A stretch of 64,000 nucleotides of DNA from DASYXW01 sp035934405. GTDB taxonomy: Bacteria > Acidobacteriota > Terriglobia > UBA7540. A program made the translations under genes and the position numbers. Positions 8,046 to 15,177 of the stretch are shown here, piece by piece; positions within the stretch are counted from its first letter, which is position 1; each line of letters opens with the position of its first letter. The notes below the pieces were generated by a model. It had not been told where the DNA came from, did not search any database, and saw only the letters and a list, made by a program, of their open reading frames with translations. The DNA lies in contig DASYXW010000101.1 in NCBI GenBank assembly GCA_035934405.1, positions 15,322 through 79,321 on the forward strand. Reading direction: 5' to 3'.

Positions 8046-9686
8046 TCACTGCTTCTCGACGGGCAGCCCCGCCTTCTGCCAGCCGGCGAGGCCTTCCTGA
8101 TAAACCTTCACGCGGTCGTGACTGAACCCGTGACTGAGCAAGACCCGGCCAGCCGCGCGGCTGAAGGCACAGACGTCGTCGGGTGAACTACCGGAGCGCC
8201 CGCTCTCATAAAGGACAATCGTCTTATCCTGAGGCAGGCTGTTCCAGCGCTTCTCGATTTCCTCCACGGGAACGTTGAGCGCGCCTGGAATGTGTTCTTT
8301 GGCAAAGTCGGCGGGCTCGCTGACGTCCACGAACAACGGCTTGGGGGGCGTGCCGAACAACTGCTGAGCATCCACAGTATGAATCACAGTAGGCTGCTGT
8401 TGCTTCTCTTGGTCCGGGTTGCAAGCTAGAGCTGAGCTGCCAAGCTGCGTCAAACCTGAGGGGCTTCCGAAGCCCGTGCTGCCGGCAGCGCTTGGCGCGT
8501 CACCTGCTCCGCCCGTGACTGGAGAACTGGTTGCCTTCTCAGGCGGCGAGGCGGCCGTGCCTGTCTCTGGGTGACGGGCCGGGCCCGGTTCAATCCCCGC
8601 GTGTTGCGCGAGATCCCGATCCAGCAGTTGAGCCAACTCTTCGAATGGAGGTGGTCCGACGATCATTTGACGTCCGACAAAGAAAGTCGGAGTGGCGCGC
8701 ACGCCGACGGCCTCGCCGTCGTCGTGGTCACGCTTCACCCTTGTCGCCGTGGCCGGGTCCGAAAGGCACTGGTCGAATTGCGCCTTGTCGAGGCCGAGTT
8801 CGGCAGCGTACCGCTCGAGCGCCGGACCGCTCAGGTCGCGCTGGTTCTGGTAAAGCATCTCCTCTGACGGCCAGAACCTGCCCTGTTCGGCCGCGCACTC
8901 GCTCGCTACGGCGGCGGCCTCTGCATAGGGATGAATCTCGCTGACCGGAAACTGCCGGAACACGAAGCGGACACGGTTGCCGTACCGGTTGAGCATCTGC
9001 TGTACCGTCTTCTGCGCCAGACCGCACAACGGGCACTCAAAGTCACCGAACTCGACCACGGTGACGGGTGACTGGAGGTCACCGGTCGCATGACTGTCTG
9101 GCCGCACCAGCCGCTGCTCCATAACGTCCTGTGACACGGGTGGGGGAGGAGCAATCTCCGGCGTGCCGGCCAGACGCAGAAAGGCCGGGACACCCAGTGC
9201 CACCCCCAGCACCAGAAGCGCAAACTGCCATCGCGTGCCGGCGAGGGCCGAAGGGGCGTCGGCCTGCGATTGCGGCCGGGTGAAATCGATAAGAGCAAGC
9301 ACAAACATCAGGGTCACGATGATGGCCGAGGCCACGCACCAGGCACACCAGGCGTTTATGACGAAGGCTTCGAGTCCGGTAAGGTAGACCGAGAACAGGA
9401 AGCCGCCGCCGGCGAGCAACACCACCGCCAGACGTTCAAGGCGGGCGAGCTGTGAGGAGAGCGTGAGGGACTCAGCAAAGACCAGGATGGCCAGTGCCGC
9501 GTACAGGGCCACGCCGTAGACGGGCAGAGGATGTCCTGCAAGGTGCGCGTAAGCAGTTGCGCGGACCACGTCGCAGCCGGTTCCCAGGCAGACCAGCGGC
9601 CGGGAGGGCGACGTGTACACCCATAGCAGGTAGAGAGAGTCGAAGAGCCCCAGGAGACTCAGTGCGAACAACGTCGCTCTGCGCAT
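8046..9686 (-). CDS. VKOR - DsbA - rhodanese fusion protein
   Basis: A 546-residue envelope thiol-disulfide protein with three parts. Residues about 1-145 are a vitamin K epoxide reductase domain: four or five membrane helices, a C-L-G-T-G-C pair in the first loop and a C-A-W-C redox pair before the last helix. Residues about 190-350 are a DsbA/thioredoxin-like domain with F-E-C-P-L-C-G and the cis-proline loop A-T-P-T-F-F-V. After a Pro/Ser/Gly linker, residues about 440-546 are a rhodanese-like domain. VKOR-thioredoxin fusions are known as DsbB-DsbA equivalents that make protein disulfides. The rhodanese loop reads L-Y-E-S-G-R-S-G-S, with no cysteine at the usual catalytic place, so sulfur transfer is doubtful. 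Its stop overlaps the alternative trpC start, which links it to the trp operon. Confidence 0.88.
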   Translation of the reverse strand: MRRATLFALSLLGLFDSLYLLWVYTSPSRPLVCLGTGCDVVRATAYAHLAGHPLPVYGVALYAALAILVFAESLTLSSQLARLERLAVVLLAGGGFLFSVYLTGLEAFVINAWCAWCVASAIIVTLMFVLALIDFTRPQSQADAPSALAGTRWQFALLVLGVALGVPAFLRLAGTPEIAPPPPVSQDVMEQRLVRPDSHATGDLQSPVTVVEFGDFECPLCGLAQKTVQQMLNRYGNRVRFVFRQFPVSEIHPYAEAAAVASECAAEQGRFWPSEEMLYQNQRDLSGPALERYAAELGLDKAQFDQCLSDPATATRVKRDHDDGEAVGVRATPTFFVGRQMIVGPPPFEELAQLLDRDLAQHAGIEPGPARHPETGTAASPPEKATSSPVTGGAGDAPSAAGSTGFGSPSGLTQLGSSALACNPDQEKQQQPTVIHTVDAQQLFGTPPKPLFVDVSEPADFAKEHIPGALNVPVEEIEKRWNSLPQDKTIVLYESGRSGSSPDDVCAFSRAAGRVLLSHGFSHDRVKVYQEGLAGWQKAGLPVEKQ

Positions 9687-9788
9687 TCCTACATTCTACA
9701 ACGTCTGGCGTCATTCGAGGGCTGAGATGAGTCCGCGTGGGTCGCCTTAATCAGTAGGTCGTTCTCGGCGGGTTCGTTTTCGAAGGTT

Positions 9789-9808
9789 ATTCCCGCACCA
9801 GCGGGAAT
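9789..9808. repeat. Short palindrome, ATTCCCGC family
   Basis: Arms ATTCCCGC and GCGGGAAT surround a 4-base loop. The same arms recur at 15138-15156 and, with one mismatch, at 17939-17958, always between genes. The rest of the 9687-9912 spacer shows nothing recognisable. Confidence 0.7.
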
Positions 9809-9912
9809 CTCGAGTCGAGGCAGGGTGTAATCAGGAAAAGGCTGGAGGGTAAGATGGGCCGGATGGGTACGAATCGGCGCGGATTCCCCCCACCCGGCAA
9901 CACCGGTCGGTC

Positions 9913-10458
9913 CTAGCTTACTTTCGCGAAACGTCGTCGCAGCATACCGCAGACGCCGAGCAGCCCTGAACCTAACATCAGTAGCGAGGAAGGCTCCGGA
10001 ACGCCGGAAGGAATCGCGTTCACCGCGAAATTCGTACCCGGCGACCAACCCTTCAAGACCACTTGAAAGTCGTCGCCCGGGAATTCTCCGGCAGAAATGC
10101 CCAAACCACCCGAGTAGGTAATGACGTTACCCGAGTCATTGCTGCCGCAGGTGGAGAAACCCTTGAAGGACACGGAGCAGGTTACGGGGCTGTTATCGTT
10201 CCCCGTGATGGTGAAGATCAGGCTGCTCCACGTCGTACCGCTGCCGTTGGTAAACACACAATTGGCGTCGTTGGTGATGCCAACGGTGCAGGGATTGCCA
10301 CTGCCGGTGCTCGTAGTAAAATCCCACGAGTTCCCGGTCACGACGTACCCGTCGTGGGGAGCGCCGGCCAACTGAATGTTCGGATCGCCATCCGCCATGG
10401 CGAGACTTGCACCTATCAGCATCAGCATACTCAGCAAAGCTAAACAAGAACGCTTCAT
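9913..10458 (-). CDS. PEP-CTERM sorted secreted protein
   Basis: An exported protein of 181 residues of unknown function. It has an N-terminal signal peptide (K-R-S-C-L-A-L-L-S-M-L-M-L, cleavage probably after A-M-A), a Thr/Gly/Asn-rich body with several cysteines, and a C-terminal V-P-E-P-S-S, hydrophobic helix, then R-R-R-F. That tripartite end is the PEP-CTERM signal recognised by exosortase, which links such proteins to the outer envelope or biofilm matrix. A strong AGGAGGG ribosome site precedes the ATG. No exosortase gene is in the window. Confidence 0.88.
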   Translation of the reverse strand: MKRSCLALLSMLMLIGASLAMADGDPNIQLAGAPHDGYVVTGNSWDFTTSTGSGNPCTVGITNDANCVFTNGSGTTWSSLIFTITGNDNSPVTCSVSFKGFSTCGSNDSGNVITYSGGLGISAGEFPGDDFQVVLKGWSPGTNFAVNAIPSGVPEPSSLLMLGSGLLGVCGMLRRRFAKVS

Positions 10459-10813
10459 CGAAACACCCTCCTAACGAAATTTGTGGCAGCCCCTATCTAC
10501 CCTTCCGTCTGCCCGTCCAGTTAGGTCCGACCAACCACCGGCCTGGCAGCTATCATGCCATCCGCGCGGCCCTTGAACCCCTTCTCTGGGCTCGGTCGCC
10601 CGCGGGAAGCCGCAGATACTGAAACAGCACCCGTATCCCTTACAGCAACTCGCTTGCCAAATCACATGCTGAAAACAAACGGGTTAGCGAGAAGTTGGGA
10701 CAACGAGTTGGGCAATAATAGGGCAAAAATGGAAACTCGTTTCCGCTTTATACTTCTAGTAAAGAAGACACTTACCAACAGGGCCGTAAGGACTCATTTT
10801 GACCAATGCAAGA
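10459..10813. other. Intergenic region upstream of the PEP-CTERM gene
   Basis: No convincing gene on either strand. It is locally less GC-rich toward 10.7 kb and holds a small palindrome GGAAAC-tc-GTTTCC near 10731-10744. The promoter of the PEP-CTERM gene must lie here but no clear -35/-10 pair was found. Confidence 0.5.
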
Positions 10814-11325
10814 GGGTGTCCCGGATTCCGTTAGAGGTTGAGCGACGGTTCCCCGACCCGATTCGGTAGAATCGGGTTGGTAAAATCTCAGAAAAGGAGA
10901 ACCGTCGTGGAGAAACCACATCACGTTGTGGGCAAGGAAGGCACCCAGGAACTGGCCAAATGGCTGGCCAAGAACGGACAGATGCTGTTGCCGATGGTGG
11001 AGCGGATCGAGCAGTCGAAGCTGGCGGTGGATGAGTTGATCGACGTGCTGGGGCGGGCGCAGATCGAGGCGGGGCTGAGGCTGTCGGCGGAGCGCGTGGC
11101 GGGACCGCCGCATCCAGGGAAAAAAGGCGGCACGGGGGGGGAATGGTCTTGCGCTGGGCCGCCGCGGCCTTGCTCCTGACCGAAAAGCATTTTCGCAGGA
11201 TTAGGGGCTGCCGGGACCTGTGGATGCTGAAAGCAGCCTGGGAGGAAAATCCAGCTTCATCGCAGCAAAGGGTGGCGTAAAATGAACCGGGCCGCCGCTC
11301 ACCTCCAATGAATCTCGGGACACCC
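10814..11325 (+). mobile_element. Internally deleted IS256-like element
   Basis: A 512-base element bounded by imperfect terminal inverted repeats: the left end starts GGGTGTCCCGGATTC, and the right end, read in reverse, starts GGGTGTCCCGAGATTC, with similarity continuing for about 30 bases. Between them is a transposase gene that has lost its middle. No matching 8-9-base target duplication was found next to the ends, so the locus has been rearranged since insertion, or the duplication has decayed. Without the catalytic core it could move only in trans. Confidence 0.8.
10907..11280 (+). pseudogene. IS256-family (mutator type) transposase remnant
   Basis: The N-terminal piece starts at GTG 10907 after an AAGGAGA ribosome site and encodes the family's opening (N-G-Q-M-L-L-P-M-V-E-R-I-E-Q, then V-D-E-L-I-D-V-L-G-R-A) up to G-K-K-G-G near 11135. 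From 11143 another frame encodes the C-terminal end (A-A-A-A-L-L-L-T-E-K-H-F-R-R-I, then G-C-R-D-L-W-M-L-K-A-A) to the TAA at 11278-11280. The central region, including the catalytic D-D-E residues, is missing and the two pieces are out of frame, so no active transposase can be made. Confidence 0.85.
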
Positions 11326-11525
11326 TTCGAAGCCTGGAGGAAGAACTACAACGAGGTCCGGCCGCATACTTCGCTGGGGAATCGGACCACCCAGCAGTTC
11401 ACAGCGCGCGGTGCAACTCTCCGGTCGCCTACGGCTCCCTGCGAGCTGCACCGCGGAGAAGAACAAAAGCCAGACCAACCCCTGGAACTCACATTATGAT
11501 TGGTACAGAAAAGGGGGGCAGGTCA
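11326..11525 (+). mobile_element. Right end of an IS3-family element
   Basis: Directly after the IS256-like end, the plus strand encodes F-E-A-W-R-K-N-Y-N-E-V-R-P-H-T-S-L-G-N, the C-terminal end of an IS3-family DDE transposase, running to a stop at 11497-11499. The following G-rich end (GGTACAGAAAAGGGGGGCAG) resembles an IS3-family right end. The left part of the transposase and of the element are absent, so this is a dead fragment. Confidence 0.8.
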
Positions 11526-11532
11526 AGTTTTG

Positions 11533-11559
11533 AAAAGTGTGGAGAAACTCCACAATTTT
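11533..11559. repeat. 12-bp-arm hairpin, AAAAGTGTGGAG family
   Basis: Arms AAAAGTGTGGAG and CTCCACAATTTT (one mismatch) flank the loop AAA. The same left arm with a perfect right arm occurs at 63799-63825. This copy begins eight bases after the apparent IS3-family end. It could act as a terminator, with T bases on one side, or belong to a small mobile repeat. Confidence 0.75.
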
Positions 11560-12150
11560 GCCTTGCCGACCTTTGAGCGCAAGTTTTTAGTAGCCTAACC
11601 CGCTGAAAGAAGACCGCAAAATAATTCCCGCCGTTTTTCTCGGTTGTCTCCATTGTCTCATTTTGCCCTGCTAAGGTGGAATTGCGTGGATTCTCTAACC
11701 AAAAAGCGCCGCTCGGAGCGGTAAAGTGGCCGAAGCTTATGAATGGGCGGCCGATGTGCCCGAGGCTAGCTGGGTATGCCTACAACCATTATTCACCAGG
11801 TTAACTGGGGTGAAAAGGGTTTCTCTGAAGTGACAAACCGCTTCCGCTCACCCCGCCTCTCTGAGCCTGCCGTTAGCGCCGCAAATCCACTCCACCATTT
11901 TAGACGCGGTGATATCCATTTAGATAAACCCCGATGGCGCGGAAAAGTTGTGAAGAAATTGTTTATGGGGACTAGAAATATTTCCTTCTTGCATCTCCAC
12001 AGGTGTGTAGTGGATATTTCTCCACTACACGGTTTGGGGCATGAGAAAAAGGCTCAAGGGAAACGGGAAAGCGACGATGAGCTTGGTGAACGTAGTGGAA
12101 AGGTCGTCCACTGCGCGGGAAGTAAGGGTTTACGGATCGAGGTGACGGGC
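11560..12150. other. Leader region of the 140-residue protein gene
   Basis: The downstream reading frame remains open back to 11776, but the upstream part has no conserved-looking sequence and no ribosome site at its first ATG, so it is treated as non-coding. It contains two hairpins built on the same core: GTGTAGTGGA with TCCACTACAC (12005-12030) and AGTGGA with TCCACT (12094-12112). Confidence 0.5.
12005..12030. repeat. Perfect 10-bp-arm inverted repeat
   Basis: GTGTAGTGGA, a 6-base spacer TATTTC, then TCCACTACAC. It lies about 120 bases before the start of the 140-residue protein gene and could be an operator or an RNA hairpin. A shorter hairpin with the same AGTGGA/TCCACT core is at 12094-12112. 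Confidence 0.7.
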
Positions 12151-12573
12151 GTGGCGTTCATTCGCAAGCGTGGAAACTCCTATTATTTGGTACACAACGT
12201 GCGAAAGAAAGGACGGGTCCGCCAGATTCACCTGGCGTGCTTGGGACGGCGGCCGCGGATTTCGGACGATTTGATTCGCGGCGTCGAGGCCGATCACCCG
12301 TTCGTAAGGGTGAACTGGAAGGATTTGAGGGAGCGGGCGTCACACGAGCTGGTGCAACCGATGCAGAACAACGCCGAATACGTTCGCGACCTGTTGACCG
12401 AGGTTCGGAGCGTACACCTCGACATCGCCGACCTGCACCTTCCGGTACTCGAAATGGTGCACGGTCGGGAGCTGCGGGAGCAATTGACCTCGGAACTGAA
12501 GCTGCTCCGCGGCACCTTGGATGTGAAGCTGAACCAGTTCCGCCGGGGGCGGTTGGCGTTGGCGCGGGAATGA
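12151..12573 (+). CDS. Conserved-looking 140-residue protein, function unknown
   Basis: The start is placed at GTG 12151, seven bases after a GAGGTGA ribosome site, giving A-F-I-R-K-R-G-N-S-Y-Y-L-V-H-N-V at the N-terminus. The first 45 residues look like a small beta domain that echoes the N-terminal segment of some IS1634-type transposases (reads like Y-Y-L-V, basic turn, V-R-Q, L-A-C-L-G); this is a weak resemblance. The rest is helical and charged. No catalytic motif is seen. It lies between IS remnants and a AAA+ ATPase on the same strand, 160 bases apart. A nucleic-acid-binding accessory role is a guess. Confidence 0.65.
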   Translation: MAFIRKRGNSYYLVHNVRKKGRVRQIHLACLGRRPRISDDLIRGVEADHPFVRVNWKDLRERASHELVQPMQNNAEYVRDLLTEVRSVHLDIADLHLPVLEMVHGRELREQLTSELKLLRGTLDVKLNQFRRGRLALARE

Positions 12574-12614
12574 ATTAACCGTATTTGTGGTCAAGCAATA
12601 GTACGGGAGCGAAT

Positions 12615-12710
12615 CAGGTTGAAGGTTGAGGGCTGAAGGTTGAAGGTTGAACGGTGAAGGCAGAAGGCGGAGCGCTGAAACTGAAAGCTGACCGCTGAAA
12701 GCCGGCTGCT
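12615..12710. repeat. GGTTGAA/CTGAAAG micro-repeat tract
   Basis: A purine-rich tract of degenerate 7-10-base units (GGTTGAA, GGCTGAA, GGTGAAG, GCTGAAA) fills the space before the AAA+ gene. The same style of tract is seen at several other gene borders. It is non-coding here. Confidence 0.75.
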
Positions 12711-12735
12711 TTTAGGAGCAATAGGGGGTTTCGAT

Positions 12736-13887
12736 ATGGGCACACAAGTCTTAGATCCAACGATCCAGAGCGCTGAAGTCCGGGACTTTGAAGCGGCTCT
12801 GCGGCAGCGCGTGGTGGGGCAGGACCGCGCCGTGCGGCGCCTGGCGCGGGTTTACCAGGTGTACCAGGCCGGCTTGACGTCTCCCGGCCGGCCCATCGTC
12901 AACTTGCTGCTGCTCGGTCCCACCGGCTCCGGCAAGACTCGCCTGGTGGAAGCGGCGGCGGAGGCGCTTTTCGGCAACGCCCATGCCGTGCTCAAGGTTG
13001 ACTGCGCCGAGTTCCAGCACAGCCACGAAATCGCCAAGCTCATCGGCTCGCCACCCGGATACCTGGGTCACCGGGAGACCCAGCCCATGATTACGCAGGA
13101 GGCGCTCGAACAGCACTACACCGACAAACTCAAGGTGTCGCTCGTCCTCTTCGACGAAATCGAAAAGGCCTCGGATTCCTTGTGGCAGCTCTTGCTGGGC
13201 ATTCTCGACAAGGCCACGCTGACGCTCGGCGACAATCGCCGGGTGGATTTCTCGCGCACCATGATCTTTCTTACCTCCAACCTCGGCTCGCAGGAGATGA
13301 CCCACCTGATGACCGGCGGCATGGGATTCGGCGCCGGGCCGCAGGAGAGCGACGACGACTTGGACCAGAAGATCTACCGCACCGCCACGGAAGCCGCGCG
13401 GCGCAAGTTCTCGCCCGAGTTCATGAACCGCATTGACAAGGTCATCGTCTTCCGCACCCTGCAGCGCCGGCACCTGGAGCAGATTCTCGATATCGAGCTC
13501 ACCCGGGTGCAGGAGCGCATCACCACCGCGGCCGCCGAGAAGCAGTTCGTATTTCAGTGCACCGGCGCGGCGCGCGACTTTCTGCTGGAAGAAGGGGTTG
13601 ACATGAAGTTCGGGGCGCGGCACTTGAAGCGTTCCATCGAGCGCCACCTGGTGTTCCCACTCTCGAACCTGCTGGCGACCTCTCAGATTGCGCTGGGCGA
13701 TCTGGTGACGGTGGACTGCGACTCCGAGCGGTCGCGGCTGACCTTCGTCAAGGAAGAGCAGGGCGCGCTGGTGTACGCGAGCGGCGAAGCGCCGGCCATG
13801 GTGGCCGTTGCCCCGGCATCAAGCGGCCGGGCAGCCAGCGTCGCGCTGGCGCGCCGCGCGGCGCAATTGACGGGACGGAAGCAGTAG
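12736..13887 (+). CDS. Stand-alone ClpB-D2-like AAA+ ATPase
   Basis: A 383-residue single AAA_2 module. Seen: Walker A G-P-T-G-S-G-K-T (about residue 60), a pore-loop-like S-P-P-G-Y-L-G-H, Walker B V-L-F-D-E-I-E-K, sensor 1 F-L-T-S-N-L-G, and G-A-R-H-L-K-R as the sensor 2 arginine in the C-terminal subdomain. ClpA/ClpB normally carry an N-domain and two ATPase rings; this protein has only one ring plus an Ala-rich tail of about 40 residues. There is no zinc finger (not ClpX) and no IGL-type loop was found, so a ClpP partnership is not supported. Likely an unfoldase or remodelling ATPase. Its setting among IS remnants and a toxin-antitoxin pair suggests an accessory role. Confidence 0.85.
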   Translation: MGTQVLDPTIQSAEVRDFEAALRQRVVGQDRAVRRLARVYQVYQAGLTSPGRPIVNLLLLGPTGSGKTRLVEAAAEALFGNAHAVLKVDCAEFQHSHEIAKLIGSPPGYLGHRETQPMITQEALEQHYTDKLKVSLVLFDEIEKASDSLWQLLLGILDKATLTLGDNRRVDFSRTMIFLTSNLGSQEMTHLMTGGMGFGAGPQESDDDLDQKIYRTATEAARRKFSPEFMNRIDKVIVFRTLQRRHLEQILDIELTRVQERITTAAAEKQFVFQCTGAARDFLLEEGVDMKFGARHLKRSIERHLVFPLSNLLATSQIALGDLVTVDCDSERSRLTFVKEEQGALVYASGEAPAMVAVAPASSGRAASVALARRAAQLTGRKQ

Positions 13888-13946
13888 GCGGAAAGCAGGG
13901 GGCCGGCCGCTTTGCCGCCCACAGCGCAAGAGGAGCCCGCGAGCGG

Positions 13947-14228
13947 TCAGTACACTTCCTCGTGAGTCCCGACGGTCAGCAGGAGGATGGCCTCAGTTCC
14001 TTCATACTGAACGAACTTGAAGACTATTCTTGAATCATAACCGGCACTGCAGGCCCATGACCCTTCCATCTCGCCCTTAAGCTTGTGAGTTTTCAATCGC
14101 GGATGAAAGCAGTCTGTACCTAGCAAGTCCAAGGTTGACTGAAAATCGGCGGACCGCTGCGGGACTTTCTTGAGGACGCTTCTTGCTCTGCGAATGAAGG
14201 CGCTGGAGCGCAGCAGGGAGCGCTTCAC
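13947..14228 (-). CDS. RelE/YafQ-type mRNA interferase toxin
   Basis: A 93-residue toxin of the RelE/ParE superfamily. The pattern K-T-H-K-L-K-G near the middle, then S-A-G-Y-D-S-R-I-V-F-K-F, then a C-terminal V-G-T-H-E-E-V-Y is the YafQ-like arrangement, where the C-terminal histidine is catalytic in ribosome-dependent mRNA cleavage. The ATG overlaps the antitoxin's TGA by four bases, the usual antitoxin-first layout. Whether it is active cannot be told. Confidence 0.85.
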   Translation of the reverse strand: MKRSLLRSSAFIRRARSVLKKVPQRSADFQSTLDLLGTDCFHPRLKTHKLKGEMEGSWACSAGYDSRIVFKFVQYEGTEAILLLTVGTHEEVY

Positions 14229-14458
14229 GAAAGGATCTCTTTCATGATCTCGTCGGCTGTAACCGGCCGAAGGGCGCCACTCTCAAACTCGTGCTGCGCC
14301 TCCTGGGTGTCCGTTACGAGCTCGGCGCGCCGGCGGTCTGCCAGCCGATGGTTTAGGACCTCAATGAGCGTTTCTTGCTCTTCCGGGCTCAAGCGATCGG
14401 CAGCCTCCACCACAACGTGAAAGCTCGACGGACCTTTCGTTTCGGCGTGGTCTCTCAT
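14225..14458 (-). CDS. Antitoxin partner of the RelE/YafQ-type toxin
   Basis: A 77-residue acidic protein directly upstream of, and overlapping, the toxin gene. The predicted helical start and the central R-L-S-P-E-E-Q-E-T-L-I-E-V-L-N-H-R segment are like those of addiction-module antitoxins that pair with RelE/StbE toxins. No classical DNA-binding motif is obvious. A GAGAGGAGC ribosome site precedes the ATG. Such antitoxins usually repress their own promoter, which would lie between 14459 and about 14540. Confidence 0.75.
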   Translation of the reverse strand: MRDHAETKGPSSFHVVVEAADRLSPEEQETLIEVLNHRLADRRRAELVTDTQEAQHEFESGALRPVTADEIMKEILS

Positions 14459-14625
14459 GCTCCTCTCAACATACCACTGCTTCCGGCTCCGAACAACCAG
14501 TCTGCAATCTTGAATCTGCGATTTGAAATCCCAGGGCCGACGTCAAGGGGTTAAAAAAAGGATGTAAAAATAATTGTTTGAATATGAATAGTAATTGGTG
14601 TATGTTGCATATGGAGGTACAGAAA

Positions 14626-14868
14626 ATGGCAAGTGATGCTGTCGAACGTCTTACCAGAGCCGATATTCTTCGTACAGAGAAGACATTCCGCTGGAATCGT
14701 GCGCTGCCTAAGTGGACGGTGATAGTTGATCAGAGGGAATTGCCTGCCCGGCCGTTGATATTGGACGCGGCGGGCGTTCCCCCGAACGATCCGACAAATT
14801 CTCATCAGGCCGTCAAAAAGCTAAAGAGTCTCGGTTTCGAGGTTCGGTATGAAGGGAAGACCGTCTAA
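14626..14868 (+). CDS. Small 80-residue protein, function unknown
   Basis: The start is decided by GGAGGT at 14613-14618, seven bases before the ATG at 14626; an earlier in-frame ATG at 14578 lacks such a site. The product starts A-S-D-A-V-E-R-L-T-R-A-D-I-L and has a W-T-V-I-V-D-Q-R-E-L-P-A-R-P-L-I-L-D-A-A segment, then K-K-L-K-S-L-G-F-E-V-R-Y near the end. This last helix-strand pattern resembles small HTH-type or nuclease-accessory proteins but is not diagnostic. The upstream 70 bases are strikingly AT-rich compared with everything around, suggesting horizontal origin or a strong promoter. Confidence 0.6.
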   Translation: MASDAVERLTRADILRTEKTFRWNRALPKWTVIVDQRELPARPLILDAAGVPPNDPTNSHQAVKKLKSLGFEVRYEGKTV

Positions 14869-15177
14869 CGTTGGGGGCAATGGGTTAGGACGCCCTGGCA
14901 AGCGCCCGATAAAAGGGTGGTGCGTCCAACCTTGAACAGGTCGGCGTGCCACCTCGACGGAGGCCATTCACGGGTGGCGGATACATTGCCTTTCATGCAT
15001 GCGCATGGGCCGGCGACATAAGAACCAACGTCGCCGCCACCCCGACGACGAGCCGCCCCGATGCATCGGGGCGCACGCCACACTTGCTTTCCAGCGTGTC
15101 ATCCCCGCGGAAGCGGGGATCCACACACGCTGGATGGATTCCCGCTGCGCGGGAATGACGTGGCAAGTTGGGCGGAC
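14869..15177. other. Intergenic region with hairpin repeats
   Basis: No gene is supported. The region holds an AT-poor spacer and, from 15091, two adjoining palindromes described separately, located downstream of the GloVer protein gene. Confidence 0.5.
15091..15156. repeat. Pair of nested GC-rich palindromes
   Basis: First hairpin: outer arms CCAGCGTGT (15091-15099) and ACACGCTGG (15126-15134) with inner arms ATCCCCGC and GCGGGGAT around GGAA. Second hairpin: ATTCCCGC-TGC-GCGGGAAT at 15138-15156. These belong to the same short palindrome family as 9789 and 17939. Confidence 0.75.

Noticed and set aside
8046..8424. Separate rhodanese gene downstream of a VKOR-DsbA gene
   Set aside because: The frame is continuous through a Pro/Ser/Gly linker with no stop or new ribosome site, so one fusion protein is the better reading.
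9689..10048. A 119-residue minus-strand reading frame overlapping the PEP-CTERM gene's end
   Set aside because: It has no ribosome site, no recognisable motif, and overlaps the PEP-CTERM signal region on the same strand in another frame.
11776..12150. N-terminal extension of the 140-residue protein to 265 residues
   Set aside because: The first ATG lacks a ribosome site, the extension reads as unconstrained sequence and contains hairpins, and a GTG with GAGGTGA fits the start of the recognisable part.
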